IMG/VR virus record: IMGVR_UViG_3300036852_000099
Coordinates: 1 to 56,187 of that record
Strand: one strand, 5' to 3'
Source: a virus
Length of the DNA stretch: 56,187 nucleotides
Positions 7,869 to 14,743 of the stretch are shown here, piece after piece (position 1 is the first letter of the stretch; each line of letters opens with the position of its first letter). The notes below the pieces were generated by a model, which searched no databases, was not told where the DNA came from, and worked only from the letters and a program-made list of their open reading frames with translations. A program made the translations under genes and the position numbers.

Positions 7869-8272
7869 AGCTGCACCATGACGATAACCGACCTATCCTT
7901 ATCTACGTCCACCCTGATGTACTGGTGCAGCACGTCCTCCGATACGAACATCGACTCCCTACGGTCTACGCTGCCATCGTTCCACAGCAGGACTGTCGTA
8001 CCACTGGCTAGATTGCCATCCATCACATCCGGAATCAGCCGGATCGACACTAGGCGTTTGGTCATGCGAGGCTGGCGCATTAGTGTCTGATAGCCTGTGA
8101 ACACAGCCAGTTGTGCACGGACGCGGATGTACTCAGTCACTAGGTGATCCATCTGGTCGACTAAATCGGGCGATCCTGGAAGCCTAGCCTCCCAGGGTAC
8201 ACGTTCATCCACCCGCCTCAGTTTGTCCAGTAGGAGGTTCAGGTTCTGCTCCGGTGTGTTCATTCGGTTCAC
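7865..8272 (-). CDS. Hypothetical protein
   Basis: A 135-aa protein. The start is uncertain: GTG at 8272 has GGGAG 10 nt before it, while ATG at 8263 gives 132 aa. An N-terminal helical half is followed by a beta-rich half. It overlaps the zinc-ribbon gene upstream by 68 bases. No family is recognised. Confidence 0.6.
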   Translation of the reverse strand: MNRMNTPEQNLNLLLDKLRRVDERVPWEARLPGSPDLVDQMDHLVTEYIRVRAQLAVFTGYQTLMRQPRMTKRLVSIRLIPDVMDGNLASGTTVLLWNDGSVDRRESMFVSEDVLHQYIRVDVDKDRSVIVMVQL

Positions 8273-8780
8273 GTTCTCTCATCTCCCTTTGTAGTCTGGC
8301 TAGGGCGAGGACTTCCTCACCGTAGCGCTTAACAAACTCGACCACACTCATGTACTGGATCTCGGTTTCAGGTGCGCTGTTCATGACACGAGTAGTTCGT
8401 CCAGTGATGCGCGACAGGTCGCACACGTCCCAATCAGCCACGCCTAGTCCCTTAGCTGCTTCGCGGGTGGGTTGCACCAATCTAGGGTGTATGACGCACA
8501 GCCAGTCCTTCTTGATGCCGCGCTGCTCCAGTGGGTCTTTGAGCATCTCGACTGCCTTCATCAGGGTGTCATAGTCCAGCGACGGGCTGATGTGGCTGGC
8601 ACTGTCAGCCGTGCTGTAGTTTGGTGAGTCCAAGCGATACGCCTGCAACACACCATCGCCATCCCTGACTGGGTACGGGTTGGCCGACTTAGGTAGTGAC
8701 ACACCACAGTTGGTGCAAGTGTAGTCACCGCTGGGCGTTGGGACTAGGAAGCCCGTGTGACAGAACTGGCAGATCGTCAT
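8205..8780 (-). CDS. Zinc-ribbon protein
   Basis: A 191-aa protein. The N-terminus carries a classic zinc ribbon, CQFC at residues 4-7 and CTNC about 15 residues later. The central part (residues 70-150) is globular and unknown, and the C-terminus is Glu/Pro-rich and disordered. It is coupled by overlap to both neighbours. A role in nucleic-acid binding is inferred only from the zinc ribbon. Confidence 0.7.
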   Translation of the reverse strand: MTICQFCHTGFLVPTPSGDYTCTNCGVSLPKSANPYPVRDGDGVLQAYRLDSPNYSTADSASHISPSLDYDTLMKAVEMLKDPLEQRGIKKDWLCVIHPRLVQPTREAAKGLGVADWDVCDLSRITGRTTRVMNSAPETEIQYMSVVEFVKRYGEEVLALARLQREMREREPNEHTGAEPEPPTGQTEAGG

Positions 8781-9004
8781 CGGAGTTTGTTCCTCCCTGC
8801 TTGGGTGGCGTAGTAAGCATCCTCACGTTGGTAGCGGGTATGAGCCACATAGCCATACTGGAACAGCTGCTCCATGATCTCGACCACCTCTGGCGTACGC
8901 GCTGGGTAAGGCTCACCATAGTGATCCTGCAAGTTGATGCAGCGCTGCAGGTGGTCTTGCTGCAGGGGTGTCAGTTCGACTGGTTCACGCAGTTTGCCTG
9001 TCAT
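8777..9004 (-). CDS. Hypothetical small protein
   Basis: A 75-aa protein, mostly helical, with a possible winged-helix-like end (EIMEQLFQYGYVAHTRYQRE). ATGA overlaps join it to both neighbours. The function is unknown. Confidence 0.65.
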   Translation of the reverse strand: MTGKLREPVELTPLQQDHLQRCINLQDHYGEPYPARTPEVVEIMEQLFQYGYVAHTRYQREDAYYATQAGRNKLR

Positions 9005-9312
9005 TGACCATACACCTCGAATGGGTCACGAACGTCGAACGTCCGGACTGGTAGAATGTGGGCGCTGGGTGTGTCGAAGATGGTCGGGTCGTGCTGGACG
9101 ACTACCGTCATCAGTCGCTCGTTTAATCCAGGTGGTAACGGATGCATCGAGTCATACACGATCCACTGTCCACCTGTGTGGTCGTGCTCCAGGTATAGCT
9201 CGATATGGTCGGTCATGCCGAGGTAGGCCACCCACGAGGATGGGTCAAATCGGAGGATGGTAGGCGGTCTACCATGCACGTTAGAGACTTCGATCAGGAT
9301 AGGCTGTGGCAT
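9001..9312 (-). CDS. Hypothetical protein, first gene of the PurB operon
   Basis: A 103-aa protein, first in the leftward operon that runs to 2039, with AGGAG 9 nt before the ATG and a promoter at 9341-9369. The sequence is beta-rich with no recognised domain. It lies directly beside the repeat-rich candidate origin. Confidence 0.75.
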   Translation of the reverse strand: MPQPILIEVSNVHGRPPTILRFDPSSWVAYLGMTDHIELYLEHDHTGGQWIVYDSMHPLPPGLNERLMTVVVQHDPTIFDTPSAHILPVRTFDVRDPFEVYGQ

Positions 9313-9340
9313 TCGGACTGCTCCTTTCGTTTACGCTTCC

Positions 9341-9369
9341 ATTTTACCACACCTTGGCTGTCGCGTCAA
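9341..9369 (-). promoter_or_regulatory. Promoter of the leftward PurB operon
   Basis: Minus strand: TTGACG (9364-9369), a 17-bp spacer, TAAAAT (9341-9346), in the same TGTGGTAAAATGGA context as the other phage promoters. It drives the genes from 9312 down to about 2039. Confidence 0.85.
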
Positions 9370-9399
9370 TGACGGAACGGAAAGCCGGACTGAATAAGG

Positions 9400-9760
9400 G
9401 ATCGTGCACGGCTGGTCGGTGTCTAGGTTGCTCCCCGTGCAAAGGCCGTAGCAGACCGTAGCAAAAGTTCGCATATACGCGTAGCAGAGTTTACATAGGT
9501 TCGTAGCAAGCTCCCCGTGCAAAGCACCCCCTAAAGGGAGGAAGAAAAGAGGTAGACACAAAGCGCGGCGTTCACCGGAAGATAGCAGGTCGTAGGACGC
9601 TGCTGCTTATCTACCGAGTGTACTACCGCTGGGCGCTCGGATCGCTGGGAACGTCAAGCTATGCACGGGGCTTGCTACGGTCATGCACGGCGAAAAGGCG
9701 TGTTCTGCTACGGTTCTGCTACAAGGGGCGTAGCAGCGTGTTCTATGCCTGTTCTGCTAG
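9400..9760. repeat. Iteron-like repeat cluster, candidate replication origin
   Basis: The CGTAGCA 7-mer occurs at 9447, 9457, 9480, 9502 and 9729 on the plus strand and inverted (TGCTACG) at 9673 and 9706; the first four are spaced 10, 23 and 22 bp, close to whole helical turns. GCTCCCCGTGCAAAG repeats at 9430-9444 and 9510-9524. The composite CGTAGCAAGC-CCCGTGCA (about 9502-9521) has a near-perfect inverted partner at 9661-9679. GTTCTGCTA occurs at 9702, 9713 and 9751. No gene fits here. Ordered direct and inverted repeats between two leftward operons fit an origin with initiator sites; that role is inferred. From 9761 to 9907 I see nothing else. Confidence 0.6.
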
Positions 9761-9907
9761 ACACAAACGGAGGGGTATTCTGGGGCTGGGAGGGGTATAC
9801 GGGTCAAGCCAGTGATCGGAATATGGACGGACGACCCCCCTGACACTTTCGGCTGGTGCTCTCCCCCACTCCACCCCGCATGCAGTCACGTGTCACGGAA
9901 ACACACG

Positions 9908-9942
9908 AAGGCGCTCTCGGCCAGTTGTGACCGGAGCGCCTT
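9908..9942 (-). terminator. Hairpin after the gene at 9972-10343
   Basis: A 9-bp perfect stem, AAGGCGCTC / GAGCGCCTT, extended by CGG/CCG after a one-base bulge. On the minus strand it is followed by CGTGTGTTTCC, a weak T-tract. It probably ends the leftward transcript before the repeat cluster. Confidence 0.6.
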
Positions 9943-9971
9943 GTCGCGTTGAACGGAAGTACCGCCGGAGG

Positions 9972-10343
9972 TCAGCGCGGGTGCTTCTTGTTGCGGCGTT
10001 GCTTCCCATCGTGGCGACGGATGTCCGCTGCACCTGAACCCGTGCCGCGATCCACTGACCTGCTCTGCTTTTGGTGGGTCTTGTAGTGGGTGTGGCGCTG
10101 GCTAGGTTTGATCCAGATCGTCATCACGGGGTAGGTGTCGGCGGTGTGGCTAACCTCCAGGTTCAGCCCTGCGATGAGGTAGTTGATGTCGCTGATCTCG
10201 CCCTCCGTGAGGCCACGTGGGTCGCGGGTGCTGACCATGTACCCTCCTGGTGTCCGGATGTCGTCGAAGACACGGGCTATCTTGCCCACACCTACCACCT
10301 CATCCACGATACCCTGCAGTGTCCACTTCGTTTGTGCGTCCAT
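9972..10343 (-). CDS. Hypothetical protein with a basic C-terminus
   Basis: A 123-aa protein. ATG at 10343 is preceded by AAAGGATCGCCAAG, a variant of the start-associated sequence used by many genes in this region. The C-terminal 45 residues are very rich in Lys, Arg and His and could bind nucleic acid. No family is recognised. It is probably co-transcribed with 10407-10916. Confidence 0.7.
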   Translation of the reverse strand: MDAQTKWTLQGIVDEVVGVGKIARVFDDIRTPGGYMVSTRDPRGLTEGEISDINYLIAGLNLEVSHTADTYPVMTIWIKPSQRHTHYKTHQKQSRSVDRGTGSGAADIRRHDGKQRRNKKHPR

Positions 10344-10364
10344 CTTGGCGATCCTTTCCAATAG

Positions 10365-10389
10365 GGGTGGGGTCGAAATTGCCCCACCC
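10365..10389 (-). promoter_or_regulatory. Intercistronic hairpin just before a ribosome site
   Basis: An 8-bp perfect stem (GGGTGGGG / CCCCACCC, 9-nt loop) ends a few bases before the ribosome site of the gene at 10343. The same arrangement, with different stem sequences, precedes eight other genes. Confidence 0.6.
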
Positions 10390-10406
10390 GTGTATCCCTG
10401 GTTGAA

Positions 10407-10916
10407 CTAGAAGCCCATCGACTCCAGCCATGCGCTGGTAGTGTCCTCAGTGCGGACGGTGGGTTCTTTGCCACCGAACTGGTACATTCCGGTGATCTGC
10501 AGGTGCTTGGGGAATGACCCGATGGGGCTGGTGTAGGTGATGCCTTTGGCGATCTTTTCGACTGCCTTGACTGAACCACCGACCATCGTGGCCAGATTCT
10601 GGAAGCTCATGCCATCCTCACGGGCGGCACGGATGGTGCTGACCTGCGAGTCCGTGTATTTGCGTCCGGCTTGGGTCTGTTCCCATTGGGCGGCTACACT
10701 GGCATATCGGGCTTTCCCAGCTTCAGCGACCTGCCCACATTCCTGCAGGGTCTTGGTCGATTCGTGACCTGCGATCACCAGCGACATGTACGGGCGATCC
10801 TGGTACGGGTTGAAGAGGGTCTCGCCTGTGTAGTGGGTGTACAGGCGGTGCATGGCCTCGGTGCTCATTTTCTTGAGGCTCTGCGCTGAGTGGGTGGTGT
10901 TGAACTTGCGTGACAT
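10407..10916 (-). CDS. Hypothetical protein with a helix-turn-helix-like segment
   Basis: A 169-aa protein. Residues about 88-128 (YTDSQVSTIRAAREDGMSFQ, then NLATMVGGSVKAVEKIAKG) resemble a helix-turn-helix with a degenerate turn, so it may bind DNA. ATG at 10916 has AGGAGACATCGCCA before it and its own promoter at 10965-10994. The function is unknown. Confidence 0.7.
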   Translation of the reverse strand: MSRKFNTTHSAQSLKKMSTEAMHRLYTHYTGETLFNPYQDRPYMSLVIAGHESTKTLQECGQVAEAGKARYASVAAQWEQTQAGRKYTDSQVSTIRAAREDGMSFQNLATMVGGSVKAVEKIAKGITYTSPIGSFPKHLQITGMYQFGGKEPTVRTEDTTSAWLESMGF

Positions 10917-10936
10917 TGGCGATGTCTCCTACTGAT

Positions 10937-10950
10937 GAGGCGGTTGCCTC
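10937..10950 (-). promoter_or_regulatory. 5'-leader hairpin of the gene at 10916
   Basis: A 5-bp stem GAGGC / GCCTC with a 4-nt loop lies between the promoter and the ribosome site. Confidence 0.5.
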
Positions 10951-10964
10951 TATTCGATATTTCT

Positions 10965-10994
10965 ATTATACCACATATTGGCATATCGAGTCAA
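10965..10994 (-). promoter_or_regulatory. Promoter of the gene at 10916
   Basis: Minus strand: TTGACT (10989-10994), an 18-bp spacer, TATAAT (10965-10970), with the extended -10 TGTGGTATAATAGAAAT. Confidence 0.85.
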
Positions 10995-11020
10995 GTATTC
11001 TGGGGTGAGCGTAGGGAGAT

Positions 11021-11050
11021 CTTAACATGGCGTTCTATACTCTGTTCTAT
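11021..11050. repeat. Degenerate copy of the CTTAACA / GTTCTAT element
   Basis: Contains one CTTAACA (11021) followed by GTTCTAT at 11032 and again at 11044, here in direct rather than inverted order. It lies upstream of the promoter at 10965-10994, as the intact copies do for theirs. Confidence 0.5.
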
Positions 11051-11098
11051 GTGGTGGGGGATGGGCGGTTGGAAGTCCCGCCCTGGTCGTGTGTACCC

Positions 11099-11473
11099 CT
11101 AGCGGATGGGCGTTCCACGCTGCACTGTTGCTCCCAATGGGCGATACTGGTCGTCGCAGGTGAACTCGACTTTGACGTGGCCTTTCATGTTCATGGATGT
11201 GTATATCGTCCAGTCCAGCACCACCAGCCGATTCTCAGCCAGTTGGCGCTTCATGATGGCGATCTCGCGTTCTACCTTGGTGGGGTCGAAGCTGTCCTGG
11301 AACGATAGGAAGCGGGTGATGGTCGTGAGGCTACGGGCTGACTCCCACTGATCGCAGTCGTCGTGTGCCTGTTCCCATGTGTGCCGGATGAGGGTCTGCA
11401 TGACCACACCATCGGTGGTGAGTTCCACGTTCAGCTGCCCATTTTCCATTACTACTACTGTTGCTTTGTTCAT
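11099..11473 (-). CDS. Hypothetical protein
   Basis: A 124-aa protein; ATG at 11473 has AAAGGACAAATCGCC directly before it. The frame runs a little further upstream, but that part is the leader hairpin. The sequence is mixed, with a beta-rich start (KATVVVMENGQLNVELT) and a helical middle. No domain is recognised. It is a single-gene cassette with promoter 11522-11551. Confidence 0.7.
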   Translation of the reverse strand: MNKATVVVMENGQLNVELTTDGVVMQTLIRHTWEQAHDDCDQWESARSLTTITRFLSFQDSFDPTKVEREIAIMKRQLAENRLVVLDWTIYTSMNMKGHVKVEFTCDDQYRPLGATVQRGTPIR

Positions 11474-11493
11474 GGCGATTTGTCCTTTGCTGT

Positions 11494-11507
11494 GCACCAG
11501 TGGGTGC
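11494..11507 (-). promoter_or_regulatory. 5'-leader hairpin of the gene at 11473
   Basis: Stem GCACC / GGTGC with a 4-nt loop, between the promoter and the ribosome site. Confidence 0.5.
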
Positions 11508-11521
11508 TATTCGATATTTCT

Positions 11522-11551
11522 ATTATACCACATCTGATGCCATCGTGTCAA
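11522..11551 (-). promoter_or_regulatory. Promoter of the gene at 11473
   Basis: Minus strand: TTGACA (11546-11551, perfect), an 18-bp spacer, TATAAT (11522-11527, perfect), with extended -10 TGG. Confidence 0.88.
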
Positions 11552-11556
11552 TCTAT

Positions 11557-11595
11557 CTTAACACACTCTTAACACGACGTTCTATTGCATAGAAC
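11557..11595. repeat. Operator-like element: CTTAACA pair plus GTTCTAT palindrome
   Basis: CTTAACAC at 11557 and 11568 (11-bp spacing), then the 17-bp palindrome GTTCTAT-tgc-ATAGAAC at 11579-11595. It lies just upstream of the promoter at 11522-11551. Near-identical elements lie upstream of two other cassette promoters. Confidence 0.65.
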
Positions 11596-11602
11596 AGTGG
11601 GC

Positions 11603-12028
11603 TTATCGCCCACCGAACATCCGCGCTACAGCGGCTTTGTACATCGCGCCACCGTCGCGGTGAATCTTTCGGCCATGCTTCCCAGCTGCCAGCCGATGCA
11701 CTGCGTCGAACGCGGGTGTGCCTGTGTCCGCTGCCCAATGGCCAGCTGCTTGCCAGACGCGGCCACGACCATCGACGGTGACCAGTTCCAGCCCAGCCGA
11801 TTCGCAGGTGGCATTGTAGCCGACCAGGGTCATGCACTTGTGGTACGCCATGCGACGACCCTCGGCGGTGTCGCTGAACGTCCACACGGCTGTTTCCCCG
11901 CCTGCCTTCGGGTATGACCCGACTTCCAGGTGTTTGCGTCCGTCCGAGTCGATCTCGACCAGCGACACTACCATGTCGGCCATGCCGAAGAACGTCTCGA
12001 ACTTGGCGATGCTTGTTGACTTTTCCAT
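11603..12028 (-). CDS. Hypothetical protein
   Basis: A 141-aa protein; ATG at 12028 follows AGGAGGATCGCCAA. The first half looks beta-rich (MADMVVSLVEIDSDGRKH), the second half helical and basic. No family is recognised. It is a single-gene cassette; a small hairpin (GTGGGC / GCCCAC) covers its stop codon. Confidence 0.7.
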   Translation of the reverse strand: MEKSTSIAKFETFFGMADMVVSLVEIDSDGRKHLEVGSYPKAGGETAVWTFSDTAEGRRMAYHKCMTLVGYNATCESAGLELVTVDGRGRVWQAAGHWAADTGTPAFDAVHRLAAGKHGRKIHRDGGAMYKAAVARMFGGR

Positions 12029-12047
12029 TTGGCGATCCTCCTACTAG

Positions 12048-12068
12048 GGGAGCGGTGAATCCGCTCCC
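12048..12068 (-). promoter_or_regulatory. 5'-leader hairpin of the gene at 12028
   Basis: An 8-bp perfect stem GGGAGCGG / CCGCTCCC with a 5-nt loop, placed between the promoter and the ribosome site. Confidence 0.65.
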
Positions 12069-12079
12069 ATCACTCTTCC

Positions 12080-12116
12080 ATTTTACCACAGCTTGGGGTC
12101 GGTGTCAACCCCAAGC
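12080..12116 (-). promoter_or_regulatory. Promoter with an inverted repeat around its -35 box
   Basis: Minus strand: TTGACA (12103-12108), a 17-bp spacer, TAAAAT (12080-12085). An 8-bp inverted repeat (GCTTGGGG / CCCCAAGC, 12091-12116) brackets the -35 box. It may be the terminator of the upstream gene overlapping this promoter, or an operator. Confidence 0.8.
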
Positions 12117-12128
12117 CTTAGGGGTTCG

Positions 12129-12692
12129 TTAGCGCAGCATCTCCAGCATGGTGGCCAGCGCAGCTACGCAGGCTTCCTCGATGGCCACGACCTGATCCAT
12201 GTCGTCATCGTCCAAGTCATCGTAATCGCTGGTGATGATGTCCGCCCACTGCTCTTCGGTCAACTCACCACTGCCAATCAGCTGGTCGATCATGCCACGC
12301 GCTTCATCGTTGGTGAGGTTGTGGCTGGCATTCCGCAGCATCTTCGATGACAGGTACGCGACTTGGCTGGGGTCGACGTTGAAATCAGCTGCTGCAGTGC
12401 TGTAGGCTTCCACGTACCAAGCCTCGGTCACTTCGCCTTCGCTGATGATCTGGTCGACCAGATTGGCGGCTGTCACCAGGGCGGCACGTTCCAGGTTGGT
12501 GGGCTTCACGTTGTCGATCTTGTCGTTCTGGTTCGTGGTGGGTGTCCACTTGTTGTTGGACACCCAGACCAGCAGACCCTTCGACACCAACGACGTGATC
12601 GTGTGGATGCTGATGCCAGTACGGTGGCTGACTGCGCCTTCATTCGTGGCGATGGTCATCACGTGCTGTTGTGCGGGTGTTAGCTTCTTCAT
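12129..12692 (-). CDS. Winged-helix-like regulator with an acidic C-terminus
   Basis: A 187-aa protein. Residues 4-50 (LTPAQQHVMTIATNEGAVSH, RTGISIHTITSLVSKGLLVW) fit a helix-turn-helix plus wing. The C-terminal part is strongly acidic (DYDDLDDDDMDQ). DNA binding is inferred from the fold pattern only; the acidic tail might instead mimic DNA or bind a partner. It is a single-gene cassette with promoter 12744-12773. Confidence 0.7.
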   Translation of the reverse strand: MKKLTPAQQHVMTIATNEGAVSHRTGISIHTITSLVSKGLLVWVSNNKWTPTTNQNDKIDNVKPTNLERAALVTAANLVDQIISEGEVTEAWYVEAYSTAAADFNVDPSQVAYLSSKMLRNASHNLTNDEARGMIDQLIGSGELTEEQWADIITSDYDDLDDDDMDQVVAIEEACVAALATMLEMLR

Positions 12693-12712
12693 GGCGATTT
12701 CTCCTATTCACG

Positions 12713-12729
12713 GAGCGGGATATCCGCTC
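12713..12729 (-). promoter_or_regulatory. 5'-leader hairpin of the gene at 12692
   Basis: A 6-bp stem GAGCGG / CCGCTC with a 5-nt loop between the promoter and the ribosome site. Confidence 0.6.
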
Positions 12730-12743
12730 TCTTATCTACTTCT

Positions 12744-12780
12744 ATTATACCACAGATTGGGGTCATCGCACAACCCCAAT
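12744..12780 (-). promoter_or_regulatory. Promoter with an inverted repeat around its -35 box
   Basis: Minus strand: TTGTGC (12768-12773), an 18-bp spacer, TATAAT (12744-12749), extended -10 TGG. A 7-bp inverted repeat ATTGGGG / CCCCAAT (12756-12780) brackets the -35 box, as at 12091-12116. Confidence 0.75.
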
Positions 12781-12792
12781 CTCTAGGGGTCT

Positions 12793-13108
12793 TTACGCGA
12801 TTGCGACTACGTACGTCTCGCCATCGCTGCCGACGATGCTGTTAGCCTGACCGCTCTCACGGACGATGGCCACCAGGGCGACTACGGCTTCACGCAGGGT
12901 CTCGAACTGCGCACTGCTGTCGAAGCCCAGCCGGAATGACTCGACCTCGTTCACCATCTCGTAGTAGCTCACCATGTCGAAGGTCGTGTGCTGAACCTGC
13001 CGCGACTGTTTCGATCCAGGTGGTGGCCTCTTCGCCTTCCTTGTTCCAGAAGAGGTTGATGGTGATGGTGCTGCTGGTCGTGTTGGTGAGGACTGTTACT
13101 GTGTTCAT
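12793..13108 (-). pseudogene. Hypothetical small gene split by an apparent frameshift
   Basis: The good start at 13108 (AGGAGAAATCGCCATG) opens a 72-aa frame ending at 12890. Its last 35 residues are Arg-rich and look out of frame. The overlapping frame ending at 12793 (from 12975, no ribosome site) looks like real protein (residues such as MVNEVESFRLGFDSSAQFET). A one-base shift near 12990-13010 would join them into about 105 aa. The cause may be a sequencing error, a real mutation or recoding; I see no slippery site. The function is unknown. Confidence 0.55.
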
Positions 13109-13129
13109 GGCGATTTCTCCTAACTATCC

Positions 13130-13148
13130 GAGGGCGGAAACCCCGCTC
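13130..13148 (-). promoter_or_regulatory. 5'-leader hairpin of the gene at 13108
   Basis: An imperfect stem GAGGGCGG / CCCCGCTC with a 3-nt loop between the promoter and the ribosome site. Confidence 0.5.
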
Positions 13149-13162
13149 TCTATCTTATTTCC

Positions 13163-13192
13163 ATTATACCACATATTGGGGTATTGAGTCAA
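13163..13192 (-). promoter_or_regulatory. Promoter of the gene at 13108
   Basis: Minus strand: TTGACT (13187-13192), an 18-bp spacer, TATAAT (13163-13168), context TGTGGTATAATGGAAAT. Confidence 0.85.
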
Positions 13193-13207
13193 GTAGTCTT
13201 CGGTGTT

Positions 13208-13246
13208 CTTAACAATCTCTTAACAGGACGTTCTATTCGATAGAAC
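13208..13246. repeat. Operator-like element: CTTAACA pair plus GTTCTAT palindrome
   Basis: CTTAACA at 13208 and 13219 (11-bp spacing), then GTTCTAT-tcg-ATAGAAC at 13230-13246, upstream of the promoter at 13163-13192. Same layout as 11557-11595 and 16601-16639. Confidence 0.65.
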
Positions 13247-13258
13247 AGGAACTCCGAA

Positions 13259-13279
13259 GGGTGCACCCTATATGCACCC
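13259..13279 (-). terminator. Hairpin after the methyltransferase gene
   Basis: A perfect 7-bp stem GGGTGCA / TGCACCC with a 7-nt loop, 15 nt after the stop at 13294. There is no T-tract, so the terminator role is uncertain. Confidence 0.4.
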
Positions 13280-13293
13280 ATATGTAATCGGAC

Positions 13294-13994
13294 TTAGCTG
13301 GAAAGGAGGTAGAGGCGCTCGGACACATCCTGGAACTTGTCCATGCTGTGGTCTAGTCCGAGGCTCATCTTGCTATTCATCTCGTGGAGGATCGTGGCTG
13401 GGACGGGGATATCACCATAGAACGAGGCCACTACCGTGTTACGCTTCGCCCACTGTTTCATGGCCATCCAGAAGCGTTTGTGGTTGAACTCGCGATTCAG
13501 GTACTGTGTACCCTTGGGCAGATATGGCGGGTCGACGTACACCATCATGCCTTCGGGCGGGTTGTTGTCCCACTGCGACCAGCTGCAGGCTACGAAGTCC
13601 ACGCCCTCTAGCAGCGGCTTCTGCTTCAGTAGTGACCGTTTCAGCGCTGCAGCGAAGTTGATGTTGCCCTTAGGATCACGGGCGTAGGTGTCGAACCACT
13701 TACCACCGAACGAACACCCGATGTCTATGAAGGCGACTGGTGTGGCATATCGGCCAGTAGGCTGTAGTCGGCCTCGCTGATGTGTTCAGGTGGAATCCAC
13801 CCACCCTGGATGGCTTTGTACAGGGCGATCAGGTACTGGTTGGCATCGCTGCCGATGCGTATACCACCCTGGATCTTCTCCATCACGACAGCCGACCCTA
13901 GGAATGGCTCTAGGTACGGACGACCAGCGCGTAGCTCGTTGATTATGGGTGCGTAGTGCTTTGACTGTCGGAACTTCCCGCCCATGTACCTCAT
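13294..13994 (-). pseudogene. D12-class DNA adenine methyltransferase, frameshifted
   Basis: The first frame (13994-13725) has the D12/Dam N-terminus: MRYMGGKFRQSKHYAPIINE, then YLEPFLGSAVV (AdoMet motif I). The family's next block, IGCSFGGKWFDTYAR, appears only in the second frame, which continues through the catalytic DPPY (VYVDPPYLPKGTQY) to a normal C-terminus at 13294. The break lies near 13740, where one base seems to be missing. Joined, the protein would be about 232 aa and complete. These enzymes add a methyl group to N6 of adenine in short sites. As read here, the gene makes only a fragment without the catalytic motif. A sequencing error is possible. The start overlaps the upstream stop (ATGA). 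Confidence 0.85.
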
Positions 13995-14350
13995 TCGGTA
14001 GCCCTCCCATCACCGATGCTGAGGCCATTCCTGAACCTGTCACGCAGGGATAGACTGTTAGCGCTGGTCTGTTCGTATAGGCAATACACCTGATCAGGGT
14101 AATGGCCGGACGCGTCTTTGCAGGTCGACTCAGCCAGTTCACGGGGCAGGTTTCGAATGACCGGATGGGCAGTCAGGTCGTCGTACAGATGCCACCATAC
14201 GGTGAACAGACCGACCTCGCTCGGTGGTTCTTTCGGCTGGGCTTTATACTCACGGGCTAGACCGATGGCGATCTGCATCTGCAGGTCTAGCTGCTTATTG
14301 GCGTAGTTCTCGCGCTGCATGCGCTCTAGTTCCTCACGTAGGGTCGGCAT
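13991..14350 (-). CDS. Hypothetical protein before the methyltransferase
   Basis: A 119-aa, mainly helical protein. ATG at 14350 has AGGAGGACACCGACC before it; the frame is open further upstream, but that part lies inside the neighbour. A Trp-rich segment (LFTVWWHLYDDL) stands out. The stop overlaps the methyltransferase start by four bases. No family is recognised. Confidence 0.65.
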   Translation of the reverse strand: MPTLREELERMQRENYANKQLDLQMQIAIGLAREYKAQPKEPPSEVGLFTVWWHLYDDLTAHPVIRNLPRELAESTCKDASGHYPDQVYCLYEQTSANSLSLRDRFRNGLSIGDGRATE

Positions 14351-14675
14351 GGTCGGTGTCCTCCTCTGTAGGGTGGTCGCTGGGTAGCGTATTCTCCAGC
14401 AGATTAATCTCTTCGACAGCAGCATCTAGGATGCGCTGGATTGTTAGTAGTTCAGTGTCATGGTGCAGGATAGGCTTCCAGTTGCCTGCAGCGAAGTCGT
14501 AGTACATCGGCTGTTTGGCTCGGTTGCGTGACTGTGAATCGCGGACTAGGTAGGAAAGACGACGTACAGCCCGTGAAATGTCGCGGGTTGCCTGCAGCAG
14601 GTAACGTAGGCGTTCGTTGGTGGTGAGGTTCTTGTGTTCTTCGACTAATTCTTCGATGGGTCGTTCGTCAGTCAT
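14334..14675 (-). CDS. Hypothetical helical protein
   Basis: A 113-aa protein with ATG at 14675 preceded by AGGAGACATCGCC. It is rich in Glu, Arg and Leu heptad-like spacing, with coiled-coil character at residues 5-45 and 80-105. It overlaps the next gene by 17 bases. The function is unknown. Confidence 0.7.
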   Translation of the reverse strand: MTDERPIEELVEEHKNLTTNERLRYLLQATRDISRAVRRLSYLVRDSQSRNRAKQPMYYDFAAGNWKPILHHDTELLTIQRILDAAVEEINLLENTLPSDHPTEEDTDHADPT

Positions 14676-14693
14676 GGCGATGTCTCCTATAAG

Positions 14694-14718
14694 AAGGGCG
14701 ATCCCCATGATCGCCCTT
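14694..14718 (-). promoter_or_regulatory. Strong intercistronic hairpin before a ribosome site
   Basis: A perfect 10-bp stem AAGGGCGATC / GATCGCCCTT with a 5-nt loop between the stop at 14744 and the ribosome site of the gene at 14675. It is followed on the minus strand by CTTATAG, so partial termination is also possible. Confidence 0.65.
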
Positions 14719-14743
14719 GTGCTAACTGGTCTGTGGGTGTGTA

